The translations under genes were made by a program, and so were the position numbers. Under the pieces are notes generated by a model, which searched no databases, was not told the origin of the DNA, and saw only the letters and a program-made list of their open reading frames with translations. A DNA stretch of 64,000 nt from Streptomyces violens (lineage in GTDB: Bacteria > Actinomycetota > Actinomycetes > Streptomycetales > Streptomycetaceae): positions 62,001-126,000 of the forward strand of contig NZ_JOBH01000016.1 in assembly GCF_000717745.1 (NCBI RefSeq). The letters run 5' to 3'. Shown one piece after another: positions 1 through 8,423 of this stretch. Within the stretch, counting starts at the first letter, position 1, and each line of letters starts with the position of its first letter.

Positions 1-549
1 GGTGATCTTCGGGAAGAGGATCATCAGGACCAGGCCGGCGACGACCAGCGGGTAGACCGCCCACGGTACGTCGCGGAGGTTCGGGATCTGTGCGGTGAAG
101 AGCAGGATGCCGAGCGCGTTGACGAAGCCGACCATCACCGAGCGCGGCACGAACCGCATCAGCTTGGCCACGCCGAGGGCGCCGAGGGCGATCTGGAAGA
201 CGCCGGCGAGGATGGCGGTGGCGAGCAGGTAACCCAGTCCGTGCTCGCGGGCGACGGGCGCGACGACCAGGGCGACGGCGCCGGTGGACGCGGAGATCAT
301 GGCCGGGCGGCCGCCGACGAAGGCGATCACCATCGCCATGACGCAGGCGGCGAACAGTCCCACCTTCGGATCGACCCCGGCGATCACCGAGAAGGAGATC
401 GCCTCGGGGATCAGGGCCAGACCGACGACCAGACCGGCCAGGACTTCGGTACGGAAGACCTTGGGCGAGGCCAGCCAGGCGGGGCGGCCGGCGGCCTGCA
501 GCCGCCCACGGGCGGACGGGAGGGAAGACAACAACGCGGAACCTGTCAT
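1..549 (-). CDS. SulP-family inorganic anion permease, N-terminal part (cut by window edge)
   Basis: The reverse strand reads open from an ATG at 549 to base 1, giving 183 residues with no stop, so the C-terminal two thirds lie outside. After a basic start the protein reads LAGLVVGLALIPEAISFSVI, then GVDPKVGLFA and GGRPAMISASTGAVALVVAP, the conserved first membrane helices of SulP transporters. These move sulfate, bicarbonate or other anions across the cytoplasmic membrane, usually as proton or sodium symport. Substrate cannot be read from this part, and whether a STAS domain follows is not visible. The family call is firm. Confidence 0.9.
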   Translation of the reverse strand, partial: MTGSALLSSLPSARGRLQAAGRPAWLASPKVFRTEVLAGLVVGLALIPEAISFSVIAGVDPKVGLFAACVMAMVIAFVGGRPAMISASTGAVALVVAPVAREHGLGYLLATAILAGVFQIALGALGVAKLMRFVPRSVMVGFVNALGILLFTAQIPNLRDVPWAVYPLVVAGLVLMILFPKIT

Positions 550-600
550 GCTCGGGCACAAGATCTTCGCCGGGGGCGGCATCGGCCCCGACACGGCAGA

Positions 601-627
601 AGGAGGGCAGCGATGTACCGCCCTCCT
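601..627 (-). terminator. Putative terminator hairpin after the GH30 gene
   Basis: A perfect 8-bp inverted repeat (AGGAGGGC and GCCCTCCT) with an 11-base loop sits 68 bp beyond the stop of the GH30 gene and 52 bp before the SulP start, both on the minus strand. It could end the arabinogalactan operon. There is no good U-tract, so an operator or RNA stability element is an alternative. Nothing else was seen in 550-694. Confidence 0.4.
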
Positions 628-694
628 CCTAAAACTCTACCCGCACCGTCCGGCACTGCGAGGAGACCGGACTGGTCGTTCCCCCGACGCCGCG

Positions 695-2752
695 CTACGA
701 AGCGGCTCGACCGGTCACGTCCTTCACCCTCCACAGTTGGTTGGTGCCGGAATTGGGCTGCCAGGTGGTGACGGCGGCACCGTCGTGGGTGGCCTGGCCG
801 CCGACTTCGAGAAGCTTGCCGGTGGCAGCGTTGATGAGGGTCCAGTTGCCATTACCGGTAGTCGAGCCGATCCACTGGGTGGCCGCGTCGCGTCGCCCGG
901 TGTCGGGTTCCAGGACCGGGTTGTCGTTGCGTACGGCCAGTCGATCGCCGTTGGCCGCGTTGGTGAACACGTACCGCGCCTGGTTCGACGCACGGTCGCC
1001 GTTGACCTGTCGCAGCTGCCACCGCTGCCCGGCACCGGGCGCACCGCTCTTGACGACGAGCCCGGTGCCGTTGTCGGCGACGGTGAGTGCCTTGCCGCTC
1101 TGTACCCCGGTCAGCTCGTACGTGTGCCCCTTGCGCAGCAGCGGCGCATCCGCCGCGACGCCGGACACTCCGTCCACAACGAACGACGTCACCGACTGTG
1201 CGGGCACCGTGAAGGTGGCCTTCTTGTCGTCGACCGGGACGGGCGCGTGCCGCTTCAGCTTGCCGTTCGCGCTGGTCACGACCGGTGTGACGGTGGCGTC
1301 CGCGGCGATGTGCCGGAACTTCGACAGGTCGACGGTCACCGTGCGGGTGTCCGTGGTCCCATTGACGTGGACGACGGTGGCGGCATCGCCGGACCGCGAG
1401 ACGGATGCGGCGCTGGAGGTGTCGTCCGTCTTGATCAGCCGGTCCCCCGGCTTGATGAAGTGCGTGAAGTTGCGAGCCGTGTCGAACTTCGTGTTCGTGC
1501 GGATGGGGCAGCTCTCGAGGGTGTCCTTCGAGGTGCAGCTGAACGGGATCTGGACGCTCCCCCAGTTGCCGCCCTTGGCGGACTCGCCGCCGGGCTTCAT
1601 GTTGTCGTAGTCCTCGACGGGCTGCCAGAACACCCACGCCTGCGGTTCGAGTTCGCGCAGGTCGTCGACGATGTGCTGGGCGAGGCCGAGGCCGGGCCGC
1701 ATGTCCGTGAAGGACTGCCCGTCGCCCCAGTCGCCTTCGACCTCGCTCATCCACAGCGGCTTGCCGGCGGCCTTGGCGAGGTCGCGGACGGTGGTACGGC
1801 CGCCGGTGCCGTAGGTGTGGACATTCATCTGCCCGACGAGGTCGCGCACGTCGGCCGGGTAGCTGTTCCAGTTCGTCGCGAAGATGCCCGGGTTGGTTTC
1901 GTCCATCGCGGAGATCTTGGCGCCGGTGCCTGCTTCCTCGAGGGCGGGGGCGAGGGCGCGTATCACCTTCTGCTGCAGCTCGGGGCCTATGTGGGCGCCT
2001 TCCTGACGGCCGCCGGTCGGCTCCCCGTCGGGGCCGAGCTTGGTGCTCCAGTAACCGGTGTTGGGTTCGTTGAACGGGTCGACGGTGTCGACCTTGATGC
2101 CCTCAGCCTTTTCCAGTCGCTCGGTGGCGCCCGCCACGTAGGCGGCGAAGTCATCGACGGAACCGGTCTTGAGCTGGTCCTTGTTCGCGTCGAAGCCACC
2201 GGAGACGTAACCGCTCTCGGTCATGAACCAGGGTGGTGAATTGCTGAACGTCTCCCAGTGGTCGATGTCGTCCTTGATCCGGTCGACCCACCAGCGTTGT
2301 GTTTCGTCGGCGTCCGGGTTCCAGTCGGCGGGGTCGTTCGCATCCCACCAGTCGGTGTCGTCACGAGTGGTGCCCTTCGGTGCCTTCCACCAGCCCTCGA
2401 CGGCGCCGCCCGGCCGCAGGTAGTCCTTGACGTCGGGGGCGTTGCCACCGCCGATGTTGTAACGGGCGATGTTCAGGGCGAGCCCCTTGTCGCCGAAGAG
2501 GAGGTCGGCGAGCTTCTCGCGGATCGGCTCGGGGTAGTCGCCGGTGACGTTGGCGAACCAGACGAGGCTGGTCCCCCAGCCCTGGAACGGCTGTTGTCCG
2601 TACGAGGGGTCGGGCCGGACCGTGACGGAGTCGGTCGCCGCGCCGGCCGGCGACGCGGCGCCGAGCAGTGCGGTTCCGGTGGCGAGTGCGGTGGTGGTGA
2701 CGACGCCGAGCAGTCGTCTTGTGCGGGTATGCGTGCGGGTGTGACGGGCCAA
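695..2752 (-). CDS. Secreted GH30-type endo-beta-1,6-galactanase with C-terminal ricin-type CBM13
   Basis: The 685-residue protein starts with a twin-arginine-rich signal peptide ending near AGAAT (about residue 40). Residues 45-540 form a GH30-like (alpha/beta)8 barrel plus beta-domain: Glu229 in PFNEP is the likely acid/base and Glu337 in MSEVEG the likely nucleophile. Residues 548-685 contain QRW/TQW/QLW motifs of a ricin-B/CBM13 trefoil. This architecture matches the Streptomyces endo-beta-1,6-galactanase that attacks arabinogalactan side chains. It is last in a minus-strand operon with a GH42 beta-galactosidase (47 bp upstream) and an ABC importer, consistent with that role. Other GH30 specificities such as beta-glucuronidase or xylanase fit the context less well. 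Confidence 0.83.
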   Translation of the reverse strand: MARHTRTHTRTRRLLGVVTTTALATGTALLGAASPAGAATDSVTVRPDPSYGQQPFQGWGTSLVWFANVTGDYPEPIREKLADLLFGDKGLALNIARYNIGGGNAPDVKDYLRPGGAVEGWWKAPKGTTRDDTDWWDANDPADWNPDADETQRWWVDRIKDDIDHWETFSNSPPWFMTESGYVSGGFDANKDQLKTGSVDDFAAYVAGATERLEKAEGIKVDTVDPFNEPNTGYWSTKLGPDGEPTGGRQEGAHIGPELQQKVIRALAPALEEAGTGAKISAMDETNPGIFATNWNSYPADVRDLVGQMNVHTYGTGGRTTVRDLAKAAGKPLWMSEVEGDWGDGQSFTDMRPGLGLAQHIVDDLRELEPQAWVFWQPVEDYDNMKPGGESAKGGNWGSVQIPFSCTSKDTLESCPIRTNTKFDTARNFTHFIKPGDRLIKTDDTSSAASVSRSGDAATVVHVNGTTDTRTVTVDLSKFRHIAADATVTPVVTSANGKLKRHAPVPVDDKKATFTVPAQSVTSFVVDGVSGVAADAPLLRKGHTYELTGVQSGKALTVADNGTGLVVKSGAPGAGQRWQLRQVNGDRASNQARYVFTNAANGDRLAVRNDNPVLEPDTGRRDAATQWIGSTTGNGNWTLINAATGKLLEVGGQATHDGAAVTTWQPNSGTNQLWRVKDVTGRAAS

Positions 2753-2799
2753 CGTGTACTCCCAATTCGAACGCGACAGGTGAGTTGTCGGTGGTGGGG

Positions 2800-4857
2800 T
2801 CAGGAGGCGGGCAGCCGCAGTACGGCCACCTCGCGGGGCGGCAGTACGAGACCGTCGGCGCCGGGTTCGGGGCCCGCGAGCACCTCGCCGGTGACGCCCG
2901 GCAGCGGCACCGACGCATCGGTCCGGTTGACCAGGAACAGGTAGCGGTGGGCACCGCCGCGGCGCACGGTCAACTCCACTGAACCACGCGCCGATTCGGG
3001 CAGTTCACTGGTGACGCCCGCCGGAGCGAGCAGATCGGGCAGGAGGGCGGTCAGGCCGTCGGCCCCCAGACGTGTGGAGACGTACGCGGCCGAGCCCCGG
3101 CCCGTCGTATGGCGTGTGACCGCCGGGCGGGTGGCATACGCGCCGGTGCGGTAGCGGGCGAGTACCTCGACGTCGGGCCCGGAGACGGTGATCCGGTCGG
3201 TCCACAGGCTGCCCGTGGTGGCGTTGTCGAGGTCGACGGTGTCGCCGTCGAGCAGCGGTCCGAACTCCTCGATCCGGATGCCGAGCAGCTCGCGCAGCGC
3301 GCCGGGGTAGCCGCCGAGCCAGATGTGGTCGTGCTCGTCGACAACGCCGGAGAAGTACGTGGTGACGAGGCGGCCGCCGCCCTCGACATAACGCGTGAGC
3401 TCCTTGGCCAGCGCCTGCGGCACCATGTGCAGGACCGGCGCGATCACCACGTCGTACACGGTGAGGTCGGTCCCGTGGGCGGGCACGACGTCGGCACGGA
3501 TGCCGAGCCGCAGCAGCGCGGAGTACCAGTCCAGGGCCTCGTGGTGGTAGTCGAGGCGCGAGGTCGGGTGGGAGTCGAGCTCGCTGGTCCACCACGATTC
3601 CCAGTCGAACAGGACTGCCACGCGGGCGGGTTCACGCTCGGCACCGGCGACCGGTCCGAGCGCCTCGATCGTCCGTCCCAACGCGACGACGGAACGGAAG
3701 AGATCGCTGTCGGCGCCGGCGTGCGGCACCATCGCGGAGTGGTACTTCTCGGCGCCGGCCGCGGACTGGCGCCACTGGAAGAAGCACACGGCGTCCGCAC
3801 CGTGCGCCACATGCAGCAGCGAGTCCCTGGCCAGTTCGCCGGGTGCCTTGGCCGGGTTGACGGGCTGCCAGTTCACGGCGCTGGTGGAGTGCTCCATCAG
3901 GAACCACGGCCGATGGCCCGCGATGCCGCTGGTCAGGTTGGCCGAGAAGGACAGCTCGTCACGGTCCTGCGGTCCGGGCACGACGTAATGGTCGTTGGAG
4001 ACGAAGTCGACCTCGCTCGCCCAGTCCGCGTAGTACATGCCCTTGATGCCGGGCATCACCATGAAGTTGCTGGTCACGGGCGTGTTCGGGGTGAGTTCCC
4101 GGAGTACCTCGCGCTCGGCGCGCAGATGGTCCTTGAGCGCGTCGGACGAGAAGCGCTTGAAGTCGAGCTGCTGTGTGGGGTTGGGGTGCGAGGCGACCAG
4201 GCGCGGCGGCAGGATCTGGTCCCAGTCGCTGTAGTGCTGGGACCAGAAGGACGTTCCCCAGCCGTGGTTGAGCGCGTCGAGCGTGCTGTAGCGGCGGCGC
4301 AGCCATGCGCGGAAGGCGCGGGCCGCGTCGTCCGAGTAGTCGTAGACGTTGTGACAGCCCAGCTCGTTGTTGACGTGCCAGGCCACGAGGGCGGGGTGCT
4401 GGGCGTACCGGGTCGCCATGTGCCGTACGAGACGCAACGCGTGCTCACGGAAAACGGGCGAAGTCGGCCGCCAGTGCTGCCGCGCCCCCGGCCACACGGT
4501 TTCTCCGGTGGCGGTCACCGGCAGGATCTCCGGGTGCGCGGTGGTGAGCCAGGGCGGCGGGGAGGCGGTCGCGGTGGCCAGATCGACGCCGATGCCGCCC
4601 TCGTGCAGCAGCGCCATGATGTCGTCGAGCCAGCCGAAGTCCCACGTATCCGCGGTGGGTTGGAGTCGCGCCCAGGAGAAGATGGCCAGGGAGACGATGT
4701 TCACGCCGGCCTCGCGCATCAGCCGGATGTCCTCCTCCCACACCTCCCGCGGCCACTGCTCGGGGTTGTAGTCGGCTCCGAAGACGAGCCGTGGGGAGCC
4801 GTCGCCACCCGTCGCGTACGGGAAGCGGGACGGGCGCGGGGAAGCGGGCGGGATCAT
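2800..4857 (-). CDS. GH42 beta-galactosidase
   Basis: The protein has 685 residues and no signal peptide, so it acts in the cytoplasm. It begins with the GH42 signature FGADYNPEQWP (residues 27-37). Glu165 in HVNNELG is the expected acid/base and Glu322 in FLMEHSTSAVNW the nucleophile; the trimerisation (DITVIAPVLH-like) and C-terminal beta domains follow. The ATG at 4857 is preceded by GGAAGGA at good spacing. The enzyme should hydrolyse terminal beta-galactose from imported galacto-oligosaccharides released by the neighbouring galactanase. The gene sits between the ABC binding protein (77 bp upstream) and the GH30 gene. Confidence 0.93.
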   Translation of the reverse strand: MIPPASPRPSRFPYATGGDGSPRLVFGADYNPEQWPREVWEEDIRLMREAGVNIVSLAIFSWARLQPTADTWDFGWLDDIMALLHEGGIGVDLATATASPPPWLTTAHPEILPVTATGETVWPGARQHWRPTSPVFREHALRLVRHMATRYAQHPALVAWHVNNELGCHNVYDYSDDAARAFRAWLRRRYSTLDALNHGWGTSFWSQHYSDWDQILPPRLVASHPNPTQQLDFKRFSSDALKDHLRAEREVLRELTPNTPVTSNFMVMPGIKGMYYADWASEVDFVSNDHYVVPGPQDRDELSFSANLTSGIAGHRPWFLMEHSTSAVNWQPVNPAKAPGELARDSLLHVAHGADAVCFFQWRQSAAGAEKYHSAMVPHAGADSDLFRSVVALGRTIEALGPVAGAEREPARVAVLFDWESWWTSELDSHPTSRLDYHHEALDWYSALLRLGIRADVVPAHGTDLTVYDVVIAPVLHMVPQALAKELTRYVEGGGRLVTTYFSGVVDEHDHIWLGGYPGALRELLGIRIEEFGPLLDGDTVDLDNATTGSLWTDRITVSGPDVEVLARYRTGAYATRPAVTRHTTGRGSAAYVSTRLGADGLTALLPDLLAPAGVTSELPESARGSVELTVRRGGAHRYLFLVNRTDASVPLPGVTGEVLAGPEPGADGLVLPPREVAVLRLPAS

Positions 4858-4934
4858 GCAGGTCCTTCCGGGGGAACGAGACGGCTGACGGGGAGCGGCC
4901 CGGCACAGCGGCGGCCGGGCACGGGCCCTCCTGG

Positions 4935-6281
4935 TTACTTCTCGACGGTGAAACCCTGCTCGGAGCCGTACTTGACGGAGGCGTCGCGCCACGCGTTCAG
5001 GCCCTGCGACAGCTTGGTGCCGGAGATGTACGCCTTGCCGACGGTGTCGTTGAAGACCGAGTTGGCGTACGCCTGGTAGGGCAGGTACTTCCAGTCCGCG
5101 GGGACGTTCTTCGCGGCCTCGGCGAAAATTTTGTTGGCTTTCTGACCGCCGAAGTACGGGAACTCGGTGTTCTGGAACGCCTTGGATTCCAGGTCCTTCG
5201 TGGTGGCCGGGAACGCGCCGTCCTTGATGCGGGTCTGCACGCCGGCGCCGGAGTTGGCGTACTCGACGAAGGCGTAGGCGAGCTCCTTGTTGTCGCCGAG
5301 CTCGGGCAGGGCGAGCGAGCTGCCGCCGTTCTCGGAAGCGGCGTCCGCGCCCTTGGTCCACTGGGGCAGCGGGGCCACGCGCCAGTCACCGGCCGCGCCC
5401 TTCACCCCGGAGGCGAAATTGGCCGGCATCCAGGCGCCGGCGGGCAGGGTGGCGATGGTGCCGTCGCCGAGGCCCTTGTACCAGTCGTCGCTCCATGCGT
5501 TGACCGGCGCGAGGAGGTTCTCGTCGATGAGCTGCTGCCAGGTGTCGGTGTACTTCTTGGCGCCGGAGTCGGTGAAGTCGATACCGACCTTGGTGCCGTC
5601 GACCTTGTACGGGTGCGAACCGGCCTGCCACAGCAGGCTGGTGGCCAGTCCCGCGTCACCGACATCGCTGGTGATGTAGGCCTTCGGGTCGGCCTTGTGC
5701 AGCTTGCGGGCGGCGTCGACGTACTCGTCCCACGTGGTGGGCACCGAGATCTTGTACTTGTCGAAGACCTTCTTGTTGTAGAAGAGGGCCATCGGGCCGG
5801 AGTCCATGGGCAGGCCGTAGATGCCGTCGCCGGATTTCACCGAGTTCCAGGGGCCGGCGGAGTAGGAGCCGGCGAGCCGGTCGGCCCCGTACGGTGCGAG
5901 GTCGGTGACGGACTTCGTCAGGGCGTACTGGCTCAGCGCGTAGTACTCGATCTGGGCGACATCGGGGACGCCCTTCTCCGCCGAGATGGCGTTCTGCAGG
6001 GCCTTGTACTGGTCCTTGTTGGTGCCCGCGTTGACCAGTTTGATGTCGACCTTCGGGTACTTCTGCTCGAAGTCGGCGGCGACCTGCTTGAGCGTGGGCT
6101 CCCATGCCCACACGGTCACCGTGCCGCCCTTCTTCAGGGCTGCCCGCAGGTCCGCGGAACTGACCTGCTTCTGAGGCGAGTTGTCGTCGGAGTCGCCGCA
6201 CGCGGTCGCGCCGAGGGCCAGCACGCAGACGACACCGGTGCCGCGCAGCAGGCGGCGGGGGTATTGGCGGTATTTGGGCAT
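4935..6281 (-). CDS. CUT1 ABC transporter sugar-binding lipoprotein
   Basis: The 448-residue protein starts at ATG 6281 behind AAAGGAG. It has a lipoprotein signal with the lipobox GATAC just before GDSDDN. The mature part is a classical extracellular solute-binding protein family 1 fold (VTVWAWEP, QKYPKVDIKLVNAG, AFVEYANSGAG). As a membrane-anchored receptor it should capture oligosaccharides, here most likely galacto-oligosaccharides given its GH42 and GH30 neighbours, and deliver them to the permeases encoded directly upstream (44 bp). Exact ligand not readable from sequence. Confidence 0.9.
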   Translation of the reverse strand: MPKYRQYPRRLLRGTGVVCVLALGATACGDSDDNSPQKQVSSADLRAALKKGGTVTVWAWEPTLKQVAADFEQKYPKVDIKLVNAGTNKDQYKALQNAISAEKGVPDVAQIEYYALSQYALTKSVTDLAPYGADRLAGSYSAGPWNSVKSGDGIYGLPMDSGPMALFYNKKVFDKYKISVPTTWDEYVDAARKLHKADPKAYITSDVGDAGLATSLLWQAGSHPYKVDGTKVGIDFTDSGAKKYTDTWQQLIDENLLAPVNAWSDDWYKGLGDGTIATLPAGAWMPANFASGVKGAAGDWRVAPLPQWTKGADAASENGGSSLALPELGDNKELAYAFVEYANSGAGVQTRIKDGAFPATTKDLESKAFQNTEFPYFGGQKANKIFAEAAKNVPADWKYLPYQAYANSVFNDTVGKAYISGTKLSQGLNAWRDASVKYGSEQGFTVEK

Positions 6282-6325
6282 GGTGATGCTTCCGCTCCTT
6301 TGCGGGGGAGGACTGCCGAGCGGGC

Positions 6326-7261
6326 CTACTCCTTGACGCTTCCGGCGGCGAGGCCGGACTGCCAGTACTTCTGGAGCAGCAGGAAGGCGGCGATCAGCGG
6401 CGCGATGGTGAGCAGCGAGCCGGTGACGACCAGATTGAAGACGGCTTCGCCGCCGGCCGTTGCCGCCTGCTTGTTCCAGCTGTCGAGGCCGAGGGTCAGC
6501 GGGTACCAGTCGGGGTCCTTCAGCATGATCAGCGGCAGGAAGTAGTTGTTCCACGTCGCGACGGTGGTGAAGAGCAACACGGTGACCGTGCCGGGCGCGA
6601 GCAGCGGCAGCGCTACCTGGAAGAAGGTACGCAACTCGCTCGCGCCGTCGATGCGGGCCGCCTCCATCAGTTCGCCGGGGATCGCCTCGGTGGCGAACAC
6701 CCACATCAGATACAGGCCGAAGGGCGAGATCAGGGACGGGATGATGACCGCCCACGGGGTATCGGTCAGGCCCATCTTGCTGAACATCAGGAACGTCGGG
6801 ACGGCGAGGGCGGTGCCGGGCACGGCGACCGCGCCGATGACGACGGCGAACACGGCACGCTTGCCGGGAAAGTCGAACTTGGCCAGCGCGTACCCGCCGA
6901 GGACGGCCAGGAACGTCGCGCCACCGGCACCCACGACCACGTACAGCGCGGTGTTGAGGAGCCAGCGGCCGAAGACACCATCGTTGTATGTGAACGTTTC
7001 TACGATGTTGTCCCACAGGGCGAAGTCCCCGTCGAACCACAGGCCGAACGAACGGGCCAGCCCCTGCTGGGTCTTGGTGGCACTGATCAGCAGCCACAAC
7101 AGCGGCAGCAGGCTGTAGAGCAGGACGATCCCGGTGAGCGCGGTCAGCAGGATGCTGCGTTTGGAGCGCCGGGACGTGTTGCGGCGCGGCGGCCGCAGTC
7201 GCGGGGTGGCGGTGGGTGGTTTCCGGGTGGGCCGGGCGACCGTGGTCGCGGTGCTGCTCAT
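6326..7261 (-). CDS. CUT1 ABC sugar permease, MalG-type
   Basis: The protein has 311 residues and about six membrane helices after a basic N-terminus. The inner-membrane component loop EAARIDGASELRTFFQVALP carries the EAA motif that contacts the ATPase. It pairs with the MalF-type permease whose stop lies 3 bp upstream, and with the binding protein downstream. No ATPase gene is present in the cluster; Streptomyces CUT1 systems commonly share the multi-operon ATPase MsiK, so that is inferred here. Confidence 0.92.
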   Translation of the reverse strand: MSSTATTVARPTRKPPTATPRLRPPRRNTSRRSKRSILLTALTGIVLLYSLLPLLWLLISATKTQQGLARSFGLWFDGDFALWDNIVETFTYNDGVFGRWLLNTALYVVVGAGGATFLAVLGGYALAKFDFPGKRAVFAVVIGAVAVPGTALAVPTFLMFSKMGLTDTPWAVIIPSLISPFGLYLMWVFATEAIPGELMEAARIDGASELRTFFQVALPLLAPGTVTVLLFTTVATWNNYFLPLIMLKDPDWYPLTLGLDSWNKQAATAGGEAVFNLVVTGSLLTIAPLIAAFLLLQKYWQSGLAAGSVKE

Positions 7262-7264
7262 CGG

Positions 7265-8209
7265 TCACGCTCCCTTGCGCATGCCGCGCAGCTGGACCAC
7301 GTACGCGACGATCATCGTGAGCAGGCCCATGACGATGGCGACCGTGGCGGAGTAGTTGTGCTGCTGACCGGAGAAGGACAGCGAGTACGTGTAGTAGTTC
7401 GGGGTGTAGTCGGTGGTGATCACGTTCGGTGCCAGCTTCTGCAGGATGCTCGGCTCGTTGAAGAGCTGGAAGCTGCCGATGATCGAGAAGATCGTGGCGA
7501 TGACGAGGGCGCCGCGGATGGCAGGCAGTTTGATCGCCGAGATGACGCGCCACTGGCCGGCGCCGTCGATCTCGGCGGCCTCGTAGAGCGAGTGCGGGAT
7601 GACGCGCAGCGCGGAGTAGAAGATCAGCATGTTGTAGCCGATGAACTCCCAGGTCACGATGTTGCCGATGGAGGCCAGGAGCAGCTCGGGCGAGAGCGGG
7701 TCGGGGAGTTTCGTGCCGAACGCGTCGTTGACGTCGCCGACGAGTCCGAAGCGGGTGCCGTACATGAAGCCCCACATGAGCGTGGCGACGACGGCGGGCA
7801 CGGCGTAGGGCAGGAAGACGGCTATCCGGAAGAAGTCCTTGCCGTACAACCGGCCGCTGTCGAGGGCGAGCGCGACGAGCAGGGCGAGGCCCAGCATGAT
7901 CGGCACCTGGACGGCCAGGAAGAGTCCGACGCGGGCGACGCCGTCCCAGAACCGGGCGTCCTGCAGGGCCTGTTGGTAGTTCCCCAGACCCACGAAGGTG
8001 GTGCCGCCGATCAGTTGGGTCCGGAAGAGGCTGAGGTAGCCGGAGTACGCGAGCGGCGCCAGGAAGACCAGGGCGAAGACGAGGACGAAGGGGCCGATGA
8101 ACCCCCATCCCGTCCATGAGCGGCGGGTGCGGCGGGTGCGGCGGGTGCGGCGCACCGGTGGCCCGGCCGGGCGGGGCCGGGTGGCCGCTGGCGGTTGCAC
8201 GGTTGTCAT
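7265..8209 (-). CDS. CUT1 ABC sugar permease, MalF-type
   Basis: The 314-residue membrane protein has an EAA loop (YEAAEIDGAGQWRVISAIKL) and is first in the minus-strand galactan operon, so it reads straight from the operator region at 8294-8350. The ATG at 8209 follows GAGGGG. The N-terminus contains a short Arg-Arg-Thr repeat (RRTRRTRRTRR) encoded by a 9-bp DNA repeat near 8121-8154; this lies before the first helix and is probably a cytosolic tail. Together with the MalG-type partner it forms the import channel. Confidence 0.92.
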   Translation of the reverse strand: MTTVQPPAATRPRPAGPPVRRTRRTRRTRRSWTGWGFIGPFVLVFALVFLAPLAYSGYLSLFRTQLIGGTTFVGLGNYQQALQDARFWDGVARVGLFLAVQVPIMLGLALLVALALDSGRLYGKDFFRIAVFLPYAVPAVVATLMWGFMYGTRFGLVGDVNDAFGTKLPDPLSPELLLASIGNIVTWEFIGYNMLIFYSALRVIPHSLYEAAEIDGAGQWRVISAIKLPAIRGALVIATIFSIIGSFQLFNEPSILQKLAPNVITTDYTPNYYTYSLSFSGQQHNYSATVAIVMGLLTMIVAYVVQLRGMRKGA

Positions 8210-8222
8210 GTCGCGCCCCTCG

Positions 8223-8263
8223 CTGGTACTTCCTCGTACTTGCTCGTACTTGCTCGTACTTCC
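8223..8263. repeat. Four 10-bp-phased copies of GTACTT before the ABC operon
   Basis: GTACTT recurs at 8225, 8235, 8245 and 8255, three of the copies as TCGTACTT, immediately 5' of the MalF-type gene. The period matches one helical turn. It lies in the untranslated leader of the minus-strand operon, between the operators and the start codon. It may be a protein-binding array, a leader RNA element or a slippage repeat; function is unknown. Confidence 0.6.
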
Positions 8264-8293
8264 CGGGCCCAGTGGTGTTCGCTTCGCTCGCTA

Positions 8294-8307
8294 TGTTTGC
8301 GTAAACA
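8294..8307. promoter_or_regulatory. LacI-family operator, copy 1
   Basis: TGTTTGCGTAAACA is a near-perfect 14-bp palindrome with a central CG, the form bound by LacI/GalR regulators. It lies in the divergent region between the ABC operon and the lacI-type gene, 43 bp centre to centre from copy 2 (about four helical turns), suggesting cooperative binding. Confidence 0.75.
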
Positions 8308-8336
8308 CACGACGCGCACGGTCCCTCACGGTGCTA

Positions 8337-8350
8337 TGTTTACGTAAACA
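8337..8350. promoter_or_regulatory. LacI-family operator, copy 2 (perfect palindrome)
   Basis: TGTTTACGTAAACA is a perfect 14-bp palindrome with the central CG typical of LacI/GalR operators. It lies 74 bp before the proposed regulator start and would repress both the regulator-GH43 pair and, with copy 1, the divergent importer operon. Confidence 0.8.
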
Positions 8351-8423
8351 CGCGGCGGCGACATATCTACACTGCCTCGATGACGAGGGTCAACAGTTGC
8401 TGCAGGAACGGACGGCGCAACGG

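Noticed and set aside
284..2239. A 651-codon plus-strand open frame opposite the GH30 gene
   Set aside because: The opposite strand encodes a clear secreted glycosidase with catalytic residues; this frame has no recognisable domain.
6282..8117. A continuous minus-strand frame extending the first sugar-binding protein upstream across the permeases
   Set aside because: The extension is Arg-rich shadow sequence; the true lipoprotein starts at ATG 6281 with its own ribosome site and signal.
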